Assembly (NCBI RefSeq): GCF_900115665.1
Contig: NZ_FOXH01000005.1
Span: 165,178 to 229,177, forward strand
Direction: 5' to 3'
Origin: Pseudarcicella hirudinis
GTDB taxonomy: Bacteria; Bacteroidota; Bacteroidia; Cytophagales; Spirosomataceae
DNA: 64,000 nt
Of the stretch, positions 45,659 through 54,331 are shown in pieces; the stretch's first letter is position 1; each line of letters opens with the position of its first letter. A program made the translations under genes and the position numbers. The notes below the pieces were generated by a model that searched no databases, was not told the DNA's origin, and worked only from the letters and a program-made list of their open reading frames with translations.

Positions 45659-47074
45659 TTAATCAAGTCCGTCAACCTGCAAATTCAATTTACCTTTTGC
45701 CAGAATTACGGCAATGATTGAATTTGGCGTCAGATACACTTTATCAGGTGATAGTTCTTCTATTTTGCCATTCAATACAATTCCTTTTGCCACTTTATTG
45801 TTGCTCAGGTTAGCCTGAATCTGCTTCTTTATTTCGTCAATCTGGCCACCCATCTGGAAAGTAAGTGCTTCTTTCATATTCCGGCCAAGTTTACCCTGCA
45901 AGATCCAGTTAGCAGTTCGGATCAGGATATTCTTGGTTTCAAGATCATAATCAAAATTTTCAAGATACACTGTTTTATTGGCAGGATTATAAGCCGGAAT
46001 GCCTTTGTAATAAATATTCCCGTTTAAACTCCCTTTTAAACCTGCTTTAATAATCATCTTGTCCTGATTTCCGTAAATATCAACTCCGGTAACCTCTACA
46101 TTGTATTTACCTTCTTTGAAAGAAAACTTTTGCCCAACCAAAGTATCTGCGGTAAGTTTCGTGGCTTCGGTCAGAGAAATATCAGAGATGATAGCGACCT
46201 GAAAATCTTCCGGAACGCTTGGTACAGGCTTTAAATCAGGAATGGCACTTACGTTCTGCACAACAGGTTTTCCGCCCGTTATTGTTTCTGTATAGGCATG
46301 AATCCCGATCGTGGCTTTCACTTTATTGTTTACCGTGGTAATAGGAGTCATTACCAGATCAACCGGAGTCACTTTCAACCAGGTACGATATTTTTCTGAA
46401 AGTAAATAAGGCTGAGAAGCAGTATTCCAGGCTTGAATTACATATTTCTTGATTTCTACGTTTTTACGGACTGCTTCATCCAACGACTTTAAAATAGCAT
46501 CCTGTTTTGAATTAAGTGCTTTTTCTACCAAAACACCTACCGGAATATCAACTCCCGCCAGACGGATTGTCGGTTTTTTCACCCATTCATAACCAATCGG
46601 GTAACTTTTTACATTGGCTTCCCAGTTAGGTGAAATGCTGAACTGAGAACCAAATTTTACATTCATTTCGAAGTTCAGCTCCTGCGCCGGAATAGAAATC
46701 CCCATCACTTTATAACCAACCTTCACCCAGATTTTCAAAGGCACATTGAATACAAAAGATTGATTTTCAGCTGTTACAGAGATATTTTGTTTTTTGGTAA
46801 CCCGACACATAAAATTGTCGAAGTTATTATCATCCATGCTGTTATCTTCAAAAATCAATTCTTTAACATTGTTGTTGATTTGTTTTTCAACATCTGTCAT
46901 TGATATTTCGAAAGGAACACTGATTGTTGAGAGATACTTTTCCACTTGCTTTCCGTTATAACTATAAGCTTCTTTCGGGGCTTTCGGGTCGGTGATTTGG
47001 GTTGTTGAATTTTTCGAACTTGCACAACTCTGCAATATCAGCGCGGCAATTGAGAAAATTAATAGATTTTTCAT
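45659..47074 (-). CDS. DUF4403 family lipoprotein
   Basis: 471 residues from the ATG at 47074, where a lipoprotein signal begins directly (MKNLLIFSIAALILQSC, acylated Cys17). An ATG 12 codons upstream would spoil the signal peptide. The rest is beta-rich and matches the DUF4403 pattern: STISVPFEISMTDVEKQINN, LIFEDNSMDDNNFDNF, ISVTAENQSFVFNVPLKIWV, and repeats resembling BPI/SMP-like lipid-binding folds. Function unknown; likely a periplasmic or outer-membrane lipoprotein. It follows the Smr gene with a 42-bp gap and is probably cotranscribed. Confidence 0.85.
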   Translation of the reverse strand: MKNLLIFSIAALILQSCASSKNSTTQITDPKAPKEAYSYNGKQVEKYLSTISVPFEISMTDVEKQINNNVKELIFEDNSMDDNNFDNFMCRVTKKQNISVTAENQSFVFNVPLKIWVKVGYKVMGISIPAQELNFEMNVKFGSQFSISPNWEANVKSYPIGYEWVKKPTIRLAGVDIPVGVLVEKALNSKQDAILKSLDEAVRKNVEIKKYVIQAWNTASQPYLLSEKYRTWLKVTPVDLVMTPITTVNNKVKATIGIHAYTETITGGKPVVQNVSAIPDLKPVPSVPEDFQVAIISDISLTEATKLTADTLVGQKFSFKEGKYNVEVTGVDIYGNQDKMIIKAGLKGSLNGNIYYKGIPAYNPANKTVYLENFDYDLETKNILIRTANWILQGKLGRNMKEALTFQMGGQIDEIKKQIQANLSNNKVAKGIVLNGKIEELSPDKVYLTPNSIIAVILAKGKLNLQVDGLD

Positions 47075-47116
47075 TTGAGTTGAAACACGATTTCCGGAAT
47101 CGTGATACATGGATTA

Positions 47117-48109
47117 TTATTTAATTTTTATTTTAGTGGCTCCGTATCCGAATTTCTCTTTCTGAGTGTCTTCAAAAAACTTTACATTCTTGTGTTTAGA
47201 GAGTTTTTTATGCAATTCTGTTCTCAAAACGCCATTTCCAATGCCATGAATAAACGTAATTTCATCCATTCCGTTGGCAATAGCAGCTTCAAATTGTTTT
47301 TCAAAGGTTTCCAGTTGCAGATTCAACATCTGGGTATTACTCATTGAAAGAAAATCTTTCGTCAAAACCTCAATGTGCAAATCCACACTCGGGGAAGGTT
47401 TTGGCAAATTTACTTTTGTTTCATTTACCTGAGTATCAAACATCTTTTCGATAATTTTCTCAGGTTCAATTTTCAAAGGTCTGGCAGCTTTACTTTCTTC
47501 TGCATCCAGCTGATAGACATAAGCATCTTTGGCTAAAATCGGAGCTTTCTGCTTATTATTAAAAAAGGTATTGGCTCTGAATTTAATCTTTTTAATCAAA
47601 GGTTCTCTCAGCGACATAAAAGCCAGTCTGTAATAGAAAGCCTGGAAAACAAATGTTCCCCATTCTTCAAATTCTTTAACCAGAAAATCCTGTACTTTCA
47701 AGGTAGTTTTAGGCTTCAAAGTACCAGAAGCCAGGCCTTTATGATGCGGGTCTGTTCCTACCGATAACATAAACGGTAAATCCCAATCTGTATTGTTAAC
47801 CAGATGTAAAGATAATTCCCTGTCATTTACCACTACAAAAGCCATATAAATGCCTTTATTGGCAACAATCTCCGGGCCGGAAGTTCTTTGTGTCCCCCAT
47901 TCCTGTTGTCTTTGAGGCTCAAATCTGTTAGGTTCAGGTGCTTTAAAAACCTGTGCTTCCACTGAAGAAACAACAGATAGTTCAGAACGCTGAACCGGAA
48001 TTTTAAATCCGTCTTCTATTTCAACCTCAACAATATTTCCCTGTAAAATTCTGGTAATTACCCCCTGCTCTATCCCATGAGTGAGCCTTACTTTATCCCC
48101 GATATTCAT
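47117..48109 (-). CDS. DUF2027/Smr domain protein
   Basis: 330 residues, cytoplasmic. The N-terminus is an SH3-like KOW-type fold (VRLTHGIEQGVITRILQGNIVEVEIEDGF). The middle DUF2027 part spans about 70-215. The C-terminus is an Smr domain (about 250-330): VDLHIEVLTKDF, MDEITFIHGIGNGVLRTELHKKL, with the DLH and HGxGxGxLR motifs of this nuclease-like domain found in MutS2. Such stand-alone Smr proteins are widespread in Bacteroidota; possible roles are structure-specific DNA or RNA cleavage. First gene of a unit with the DUF4403 lipoprotein. Confidence 0.9.
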   Translation of the reverse strand: MNIGDKVRLTHGIEQGVITRILQGNIVEVEIEDGFKIPVQRSELSVVSSVEAQVFKAPEPNRFEPQRQQEWGTQRTSGPEIVANKGIYMAFVVVNDRELSLHLVNNTDWDLPFMLSVGTDPHHKGLASGTLKPKTTLKVQDFLVKEFEEWGTFVFQAFYYRLAFMSLREPLIKKIKFRANTFFNNKQKAPILAKDAYVYQLDAEESKAARPLKIEPEKIIEKMFDTQVNETKVNLPKPSPSVDLHIEVLTKDFLSMSNTQMLNLQLETFEKQFEAAIANGMDEITFIHGIGNGVLRTELHKKLSKHKNVKFFEDTQKEKFGYGATKIKIK

Positions 48110-48128
48110 TTCTTCTCTAAATTTTGTT

Positions 48129-48156
48129 AACCGGATTCTATCCGGTTACAAAGTTA
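48129..48156 (-). promoter_or_regulatory. Promoter -7 element and leader hairpin of the Smr gene
   Basis: A minus-strand TAACTTTG (48149-48156) matches the -7 consensus. Directly after it comes a perfect 8-bp hairpin (AACCGGAT-tct-ATCCGGTT, 48129-48147) that would form at or near the 5' end of the mRNA. No good -33 element is seen. Confidence 0.4.
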
Positions 48157-48286
48157 TTGATAAAATTCTGCGGGAAGGGAAAAGAGTTTGAAATGTTTTC
48201 AATTTGAAGATTAAGTTTTGAAAAGCAGGGAAACTGGTATTTTCCTGTACTTCATTTGTTCAAAACCCCTGAAATCTGCTGAAATT

Positions 48287-49198
48287 CTAGAAATATAAAC
48301 CGTGAAAGATAAAACCTCCTTTTGAATTATATTCCAGGGTTGGGGCGGGAATTTTAATCTGATCCAGAATAAAAATCAGGGTATTCAATAACCTGGATTT
48401 TGTTTTGAAATGCTGAAGATTTACATCAAGTGCAAGATAATACTGACGATAAGGAGCATAACCTTCGGCGATACTTTTGACAGGGTCTGCATTAACCATA
48501 TTCTCTACCCCATAGCCTGCGGCGATATTCAGCCACTTGGGAAACTTACTTCCTTTCGGTAAAAATTTGTAAATATTTGCTGAAAACCAATAGGTCTGTC
48601 CGTTATAATCTTTTAACCATTCTTCGTTCCAGGAAGAACCCAGTTTGTTAGGATATAATTTAGCATAACTGGTATGATGAAAGGACCATTTTGGCTGAAT
48701 CCGCGTTTCTCCCCATAATAATTCCTGCCCCAGAAAAAGCCCCGGCCCCACAACATTAGCGGCCATATCTCCCAAAGAAAAGCCATACTCACTTTGAAAG
48801 CCATCTAAAATCTCAATAGTCGTCATGAAAGCCGCCCCTGAAACTGCACCGTAAACAGCTGATTTTTTCCTTGATAATCCTGTCCATAAAAAACCCTGAT
48901 TACTGACGCGGCAAAGGTTATAGGCCGTATAAAGATGTCCTAATTTATCTATCTGAAGCCATTCATAATTATCATCAAAAAAATGAAAAGCGGAAGTTTT
49001 ATCACCATACCAGGCCGAACCTAAACCTGCCAAAGTTCCGACATAACCTACTGATTCGCCGATTATAAATCCCCTGAGTCTTTTTGCATTAAGTTTTGTC
49101 TGAGTGCTGTCTGACTGGGCTGCACAATCCGGTACCTGTGCATAAAAAAATAACAAAACACCGATTAAATACTTATTAAAATTAAAACTGCACCTCAT
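48287..49198 (-). CDS. DUF2279 family membrane-associated protein
   Basis: 303 residues. The signal peptide is about 1-27. The DUF2279 pattern is clear: WYGDKTSAFHFFDDNYEWLQIDKLGHLYTAY, AAFMTTIEILDGFQSEYGFSLGDMAANVVG, then LNIAAGYGVENMV. Two hydrophobic segments (about 40-60 and 115-150) suggest an envelope protein, possibly outer membrane. Function is unknown for the family. The conserved DKxGH and DxxAN motifs could be active-site residues (inference). Divergent from the S1/P1 nuclease. Confidence 0.88.
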   Translation of the reverse strand: MRCSFNFNKYLIGVLLFFYAQVPDCAAQSDSTQTKLNAKRLRGFIIGESVGYVGTLAGLGSAWYGDKTSAFHFFDDNYEWLQIDKLGHLYTAYNLCRVSNQGFLWTGLSRKKSAVYGAVSGAAFMTTIEILDGFQSEYGFSLGDMAANVVGPGLFLGQELLWGETRIQPKWSFHHTSYAKLYPNKLGSSWNEEWLKDYNGQTYWFSANIYKFLPKGSKFPKWLNIAAGYGVENMVNADPVKSIAEGYAPYRQYYLALDVNLQHFKTKSRLLNTLIFILDQIKIPAPTLEYNSKGGFIFHGLYF

Positions 49199-49206
49199 TG
49201 TTATGG

Positions 49207-49237
49207 TTTGGTTGCTAAATGATTTTACCTAAATTTG
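49207..49237 (+). promoter_or_regulatory. Promoter of the S1/P1 nuclease gene
   Basis: TTTG (49207-49210), a 19-bp spacer and TAAATTTG (49230-49237): a full match to the Bacteroidota consensus, 83 bp before the ATG. Confidence 0.65.
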
Positions 49238-49320
49238 TTTAGAGAAGAAAGACTTCAGAAATAATTGTCCATCAAAGGTAGAACGAACTAATCCAAATAT
49301 TAAACATAAAAATTTCTGTT

Positions 49321-50112
49321 ATGAAAAAAAGAATAGCCCTGCTCCTTTTAATGAGTACTTTACTACTGGTTCCCAAAGATACAAATGCATGGGGTCTGCT
49401 TGGCCACCGGATAATAGGACAGATTGCAGATAAATACCTGAGCAAAAAGGCCAAAAAAGAAATCCGGAAGCTTTTAGGTAATGAATCAATCGCCATGGCA
49501 AGTAACTGGCCCGATTTTATTAAGTCTGACCCTTCTTTCAACTACCTTAACAGCTGGCATTATGTTAATCTTCCTTCCGGGCTTTCTAAGGAAGATGTTA
49601 TTAAATACCTTGAAACCGACACTATTCCGAATATTTACAACCGTATCAAAATGCTGGCGGTTGATATGAAAAATCCTAATACTTCCCAACAGCAGAAGAT
49701 TATGGACTTAAGGTTAATTATTCACTTTATGGGAGATTTACACCAACCGATGCATACTGCCAGAAAAGAAGATTTAGGTGGAAATCAGATTAAACTAATG
49801 TGGTTTAATGAAAACTCAAACCTCCATAAAGTATGGGATGAAAACCTGATCGATTATCAGCAGCTGAGTTATACAGAATATTCAAATACCCTGGCTTTTG
49901 CTACCCCTGAACAAATTAAAGAATGGCAGGGAACCAGTGTTCAGGAAAGTATTTATGAATCTTACCAGATTTGTGAGAAATTGTATACTGAAATCAGGCC
50001 GAATGATAAATTGAGTTATAAATACAATTTTGACCATATTGGTATTGTAGAAAGCCAATTGCTGAAAGGCGGGGTCAGATTAGCAAAATTCCTTAACGAT
50101 ATTTTCGAATAA
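49321..50112 (+). CDS. S1/P1 family nuclease, secreted
   Basis: 263 residues. The signal peptide ends TNA, so the mature protein would begin at Trp24 (WGLLGHRIIGQIA), the classic zinc-binding N-terminus of S1/P1 nucleases. Other zinc ligands are seen in NWPDFIKSD, SWHYVNLP, IIHFMGDLHQPMHTA and GNQIKLMW...NLHKVWDENL. It cleaves single-stranded DNA/RNA and removes 3' phosphate in the periplasm or outside, for nutrient or DNA turnover. Own promoter and terminator; monocistronic. Confidence 0.95.
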   Translation: MKKRIALLLLMSTLLLVPKDTNAWGLLGHRIIGQIADKYLSKKAKKEIRKLLGNESIAMASNWPDFIKSDPSFNYLNSWHYVNLPSGLSKEDVIKYLETDTIPNIYNRIKMLAVDMKNPNTSQQQKIMDLRLIIHFMGDLHQPMHTARKEDLGGNQIKLMWFNENSNLHKVWDENLIDYQQLSYTEYSNTLAFATPEQIKEWQGTSVQESIYESYQICEKLYTEIRPNDKLSYKYNFDHIGIVESQLLKGGVRLAKFLNDIFE

Positions 50113-50119
50113 GCCTCAA

Positions 50120-50160
50120 AAAACATGAAGCGCAGGATTGAGTCCTGCGCTTCATGTTTT
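50120..50160. terminator. Bidirectional terminator after the nuclease gene
   Basis: A perfect 18-bp stem, AAAACATGAAGCGCAGGA (50120-50137) with its complement at 50143-50160, and a 5-nt loop. It touches the stop codon of the convergent minus-strand gene. Confidence 0.93.
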
Positions 50161-52244
50161 TAATAACTTCCGTTATACTTCCTCAATACCCATTCCAGAC
50201 TGAGTAATCCGAGAATCAGGAAAAACAACCATCTCAGGTTTATCAGCTCTTTCAGATCTTCTGTTGCATCAATTCTATCCGGAATCTTATGATTCAAAAT
50301 GGCCTGTTGTACGTTTTCAAATTGATTAATCTGATAAAACTTTGCTCCAGTAGCAGCTGAAAGCTGACGCAAGGCATCAAAATCCGCCCGGGTATTCATG
50401 GTTTCTATTTGTAAATCCTTAATGACGAATTCCCCTGAAGCACTTTCCTGTTTCCCTGAAACCGTTGCTCCTGCTTTGAATCTGTAAATTCCCTGAGGTA
50501 AACCACTGATTTCAAACTTAGCATTTTCCTGACTTGTAGTGAACGTGTAATTTCGGCTGCTTCCCTTTTCATCCTTTATTTCCAGTTTTACAGGAATATC
50601 GTACTGTTTTTCATAAATACCGTTATAAATTTCGGTCTCGAAAACAACCTTTTCTCCTAATAAAATCTCAGAATTAACCGGATATACCCTCAGTTTCCGT
50701 TTGTCATCCTTGGCAGAAATATATTGGATTACTTTCAAAAACAGTTCATCAGCAACTTCCTGTTTTTCAGTTAGCTGAAATTCTTCAAGCCGCCACGACC
50801 AAAGACCTTCTCCGGCAAAAATCGCTGATTTTTTAGCTCCGGTATTTACTGCGAAGAGTGGCTTTTGGGTAGCGAGATTTCCAACTTTCTGATAAAGTAA
50901 GACTTCCGTTCCGGGTAAAATTTTATATTCTCCGAAAGGAACAGAAATCTGTGGAAATTTCTTAATCAGTTCCATCCGGTCTGCCTCAAAATTCAAAAAC
51001 CGGAAATTATTATTAAAAATCCCGGTTACTTTATCAGATTGTCCGGCATTGGAGTTAATCTGCATTACCTGATTAAGCTGATTCAGATAAGTTGTCCCGG
51101 ATTGGTTTCCCAGAACAAAAAGACAAGGTAATCCGTTGTTTATTAATGGTTTGAAGACATTTGCGTAAGAATTAAAAGCATCCGGTAACTGGTGTAAAAT
51201 AAGGAGATCATATGATTTTCCTGATAAATCCGGATTAGGATTTTGTGTTAAAATCCGGATATCCAGTTCATAATTATCATTCTTTTCAATAATACTCTTC
51301 AATGCTTTCAAATCAGGATGAGGTGCCAGTGCCAGTAAGAGGATTTTCTCTTTTCCGTCAATCACTTCCAGATACACATCCTGCCGGTTATTTCTGGTTG
51401 TAAATTCTCCGGAAACCGGTTCAATTTCTACCACAAAATGCTGTACGCCTACCTGCGAGGCTGTAGTATTAAATGTCAGCGTTTTTACATCATCATTCTG
51501 CTTGAAAAAAACCTGTTGTTTTTCAAGTATTTTTCCGCCCTGTTTTAAAAAAACAGTAGCATTATGTCCAGAAAATCCAAACGAAGAAACATCTGCCTGA
51601 ATCGGAAATTTATTCCCTAAATAGGCAATTTTATTAGCATAAACAGCTTTAAGCAATAAGTCCTTTTTCTGAACAGTATCACCCAAACCAATGGTATGTA
51701 CCTGGAAATTGTATTTCTCTGAACCCGGAGCAATTCCCTCATTTGAAATACCATCTGAAACCAGGACGACATCCACTAAATTCTGTCCTTCGAAATTATT
51801 TTTAACTTTATTAATTAAACCGGAAAGGTCTGTGATTTTCTTGCTAAACTTCAGGTTATCAATATTTTCAGGAGCCTCATCATCCAGACTTGCGAAGGAA
51901 ACCTCAAAATCTTTATCTTCCAGATCCTTTTTAAGCTGAGTAAGTCCGGAAGTTGCCAGAGACAGGTTTTTCTTACCCGCCACCAGCATAGACTGGGAAT
52001 TGTCGATGGCTAAAACGACGGTTTTCCTGATTATATCCTGTTTAATCTGACGAATCAGGAAATTAAGTAAAAGAAGCGAAGTAATGCTGACTGCGAGAAA
52101 TCTGAGGAACGTCAGGGAATACAGAAGTCGTTTATTCCAGGAATTAGAATTTTTCTGATATAGAACGTATGCATAAATTGCACCGGTCAATAGACAAATA
52201 GGTACCAGCCAGGGCGAGGATTGTAAGAGGAAATCTACTTTCAT
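50160..52244 (-). CDS. Membrane-anchored VWA-type protein
   Basis: 694 residues from the ATG at 52244; only a TTG is available further upstream. Two N-terminal membrane helices (about 10-28 and 45-65) are followed by a von Willebrand A-like domain (about 80-210: TVVLAIDNSQSML with the MIDAS DxSxS, and DVVLVSDGISNEG), beta-rich regions, a glutamine-amidotransferase-like middle (YDLLILHQLPDAF) and a C-terminal helix (LRWLFFLILGLLSLEWVL). The layout resembles the BatA-like/DUF4159-type aerotolerance-related membrane proteins of Bacteroidota. Role unknown; probably binds a partner through the metal site. Confidence 0.82.
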   Translation of the reverse strand: MKVDFLLQSSPWLVPICLLTGAIYAYVLYQKNSNSWNKRLLYSLTFLRFLAVSITSLLLLNFLIRQIKQDIIRKTVVLAIDNSQSMLVAGKKNLSLATSGLTQLKKDLEDKDFEVSFASLDDEAPENIDNLKFSKKITDLSGLINKVKNNFEGQNLVDVVLVSDGISNEGIAPGSEKYNFQVHTIGLGDTVQKKDLLLKAVYANKIAYLGNKFPIQADVSSFGFSGHNATVFLKQGGKILEKQQVFFKQNDDVKTLTFNTTASQVGVQHFVVEIEPVSGEFTTRNNRQDVYLEVIDGKEKILLLALAPHPDLKALKSIIEKNDNYELDIRILTQNPNPDLSGKSYDLLILHQLPDAFNSYANVFKPLINNGLPCLFVLGNQSGTTYLNQLNQVMQINSNAGQSDKVTGIFNNNFRFLNFEADRMELIKKFPQISVPFGEYKILPGTEVLLYQKVGNLATQKPLFAVNTGAKKSAIFAGEGLWSWRLEEFQLTEKQEVADELFLKVIQYISAKDDKRKLRVYPVNSEILLGEKVVFETEIYNGIYEKQYDIPVKLEIKDEKGSSRNYTFTTSQENAKFEISGLPQGIYRFKAGATVSGKQESASGEFVIKDLQIETMNTRADFDALRQLSAATGAKFYQINQFENVQQAILNHKIPDRIDATEDLKELINLRWLFFLILGLLSLEWVLRKYNGSY

Positions 52245-52277
52245 AAACTCAAAGACAATGAACAATTTATATGTTTT

Positions 52278-52396
52278 CAGTTATCAGTTATTCTAACAGT
52301 TAATTTAACAATTCATAACAGTTTATTAACGCTGTAAGGACCGAATTATTAAAATAGCAGGAAAATCGTTCGAAAACAAAGAATAACCGATAACTG
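52278..52396. repeat. Inverted repeat pair in the gap before the VWA gene
   Basis: CAGTTATCAGTTATTC (52278-52293) and GAATAACCGATAACTG (52381-52396) are complementary at 15 of 16 positions, 87 bp apart. The interior is AT-rich without an ORF. Such CAGTTATC-type simple stretches may arise by drift. Confidence 0.4.
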
Positions 52397-52418
52397 TTCA
52401 CATCAGACGAATCTGAAT

Positions 52419-53165
52419 CTAGGTAAGTATACCTCCATCAACCTGAAGTACCTGTCCTGTAATATAACGGGACATATCTGATGCTAAGAAAACACAGGCA
52501 TCAGCCACTTCTTCCGGTTGGCCGCCTCTTCTCAATGGAATTGTTTTTTTCCATTCTTCAGTGGTAGCAGCGTCCAGTTCTCCTGTCATTTCCGTTTCGA
52601 TGAATCCCGGAGCTACAGCATTTGAACGAATATTTCTTGAACCTAATTCCAGCGCTACAGATTTGGTAAAACCAATAATCCCTGCTTTAGAAGCAGCATA
52701 ATTGGATTGTCCTGCATTTCCGCGAATCCCTACTACTGACGTTAAGTTAATGATTGAGCCACTTTTGGCTTTCATCATTGGCTTGGTTGCAGCCTTGGTT
52801 AAATTAAATACAGATTTTAAGTTTACCTGAAGAACAGTATCCCATTGTTCTTCGGTCATTCTCATCAAAAGACCGTCCTTCGTGATACCTGCATTGTTAA
52901 TTAATACATCAATTGTGCCAAAATCTGCCACAACGGAATTAACCAACTCTTCAGCTTGCTTAAAATCAGAGGCATCTGAGCGATAACCCTTTGCTTTTAC
53001 ACCTAAAGCTGCCAATTCAGCTTCAAGAGCCTGACCTTTTTCTACAGAAGATAAATACGTGAAAGCGACTGATGCACCTTCCTGAGCTAATTTGAAAGCA
53101 ATTGACCGACCAATTCCCCGGGAAGCACCGGTGACCAATGCTACTTTGTTTTGTAATAAAGCCAT
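52419..53165 (-). CDS. fabG: 3-oxoacyl-ACP reductase
   Basis: 248 residues, standard FabG length. A short-chain dehydrogenase that reduces 3-oxoacyl-ACP with NADPH in fatty acid elongation. It has the cofactor motif TGASRGIG (12-19), NNAG (90-93), catalytic Ser143, Tyr156 and Lys160 (YAASK), and the C-terminal GQVLQVDGG. High identity to canonical FabG is evident (RMTEEQWDTVLQVNLKSVF, MMKAKSGSIINLTSVVG). It is not in a fab cluster here; single gene. Confidence 0.93.
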   Translation of the reverse strand: MALLQNKVALVTGASRGIGRSIAFKLAQEGASVAFTYLSSVEKGQALEAELAALGVKAKGYRSDASDFKQAEELVNSVVADFGTIDVLINNAGITKDGLLMRMTEEQWDTVLQVNLKSVFNLTKAATKPMMKAKSGSIINLTSVVGIRGNAGQSNYAASKAGIIGFTKSVALELGSRNIRSNAVAPGFIETEMTGELDAATTEEWKKTIPLRRGGQPEEVADACVFLASDMSRYITGQVLQVDGGILT

Positions 53166-53382
53166 TTGTGTATTTTTTTTACATTATCGGGTAATTGAAT
53201 GACCTGCAAGGATATTTGCCGGCGTTCATTCAGAGATTACCCATACTAAAAACTTAAAAAGTTTAGTTTTTTAATTGTTCAAAATTAGTTGAAAAAGTCC
53301 AGATATTGAGAAAATATTAAACTTTACTGGAACAATCCTTATTTTTGAGCAGCTTTGCATTTATGAATTGTTGACATTGATA

Positions 53383-54231
53383 ATGAAGAATATTTTCTGC
53401 TTACTGATTTCTGTTTTTTTACTTTCTCAAAACCTGGCTTTCGCTCAAACACCGGACAGTACAAATACCAGCAGCCCGCAGGCCTTGCCGGATTCTGTTC
53501 AAATTGATCCGGATGACCAGAACTTTCCTTCCACTGATAGCTTACCCCAACTTCCCAGATTGTTTTACAACCTTGGGCTGGATGGCAATTTCAGCTCCGG
53601 AAATTTAAACCGTAAGCTTTTTGGTACCAGATTTACAGTCAATTATGAAAATCCTGCATCAATTGTGGGCTTTTTCACTTCTCCTAAATTTCAGATCGGT
53701 TCTACTAATGACCAGCTTCAGGAAAGAGAATTGTTTGCAGATTTAAACAGTACCCTTTTCTATACACAAAGTGATTTATACGGATTGGTTTTTGGTTCTT
53801 ATGAACAAAGCAACCTTAGAAAGATCAATTACAGATGGATGACAGGTATAGGATTAGGGTTTAGAATTCTGGGAGGAAAAAAGTACCCTGATACCAGGAT
53901 TTCAATGAATATCAGCAATGCTTTTCTGCATGAGGTGACGGATTTCTATACCAGTCAGGATAAAAATGTCTGGAGAAATTCCACCAGATTCAGGGTAAAA
54001 GCTGAGATTGTTAAAGAAAAACTCTTTGTCCAGAATACCACATTTTTTCAGCCTTCCTTAGGTGAGGCCTATCTGCGGTGGAACTCTTTTTCTCAAATCT
54101 CCTACAAATTAGGGAAACATGTTGCCTTCACTCTGACTTTCGAAAACACTTATGAGAGCATAAATGTGGAGGGCGTCAGCAATGCTCAGACGAATCTTAC
54201 ATTCGGGTTAAATTACAGTTCATCTAATTAA
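53383..54231 (+). CDS. DUF481 family outer-membrane protein
   Basis: 282 residues from the ATG at 53383; the frame extends 5 codons upstream only from a TTG. The signal peptide is MKNIFCLLISVFLLSQNLAFAQ. The DUF481 barrel pattern runs from residue 60: LGLDGNFSSGNLNRKLFGTRFTVNYENP, LYGLVFGSYEQSNLRKINYRWMTGIGLGF, ending in LTFGLNYSSSN. Expected: a small beta-barrel of unknown role. A possible -7 element, TATTTTTG (53340-53347), lies upstream. Confidence 0.86.
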   Translation: MKNIFCLLISVFLLSQNLAFAQTPDSTNTSSPQALPDSVQIDPDDQNFPSTDSLPQLPRLFYNLGLDGNFSSGNLNRKLFGTRFTVNYENPASIVGFFTSPKFQIGSTNDQLQERELFADLNSTLFYTQSDLYGLVFGSYEQSNLRKINYRWMTGIGLGFRILGGKKYPDTRISMNISNAFLHEVTDFYTSQDKNVWRNSTRFRVKAEIVKEKLFVQNTTFFQPSLGEAYLRWNSFSQISYKLGKHVAFTLTFENTYESINVEGVSNAQTNLTFGLNYSSSN

Positions 54232-54331
54232 ATCAGCCCTTGATATCATTAAAATTCAAATTGGTTTAAACACACGCTGACATTCCAGCCAGATTATGCT
54301 TAAAAGCCAGGGCGCTTTTCCGATATTTTTC

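Noticed and set aside
45404..45662. Open reading frames on both strands here
   Set aside because: They lie largely inside the RNase P RNA gene and have no coding character.
52278..52396. Possible mobile element similar to the 24-kb inverted-repeat element
   Set aside because: The arms share no clear sequence with it and are simple CAGTTATC-type stretches; kept only as a low-confidence repeat.
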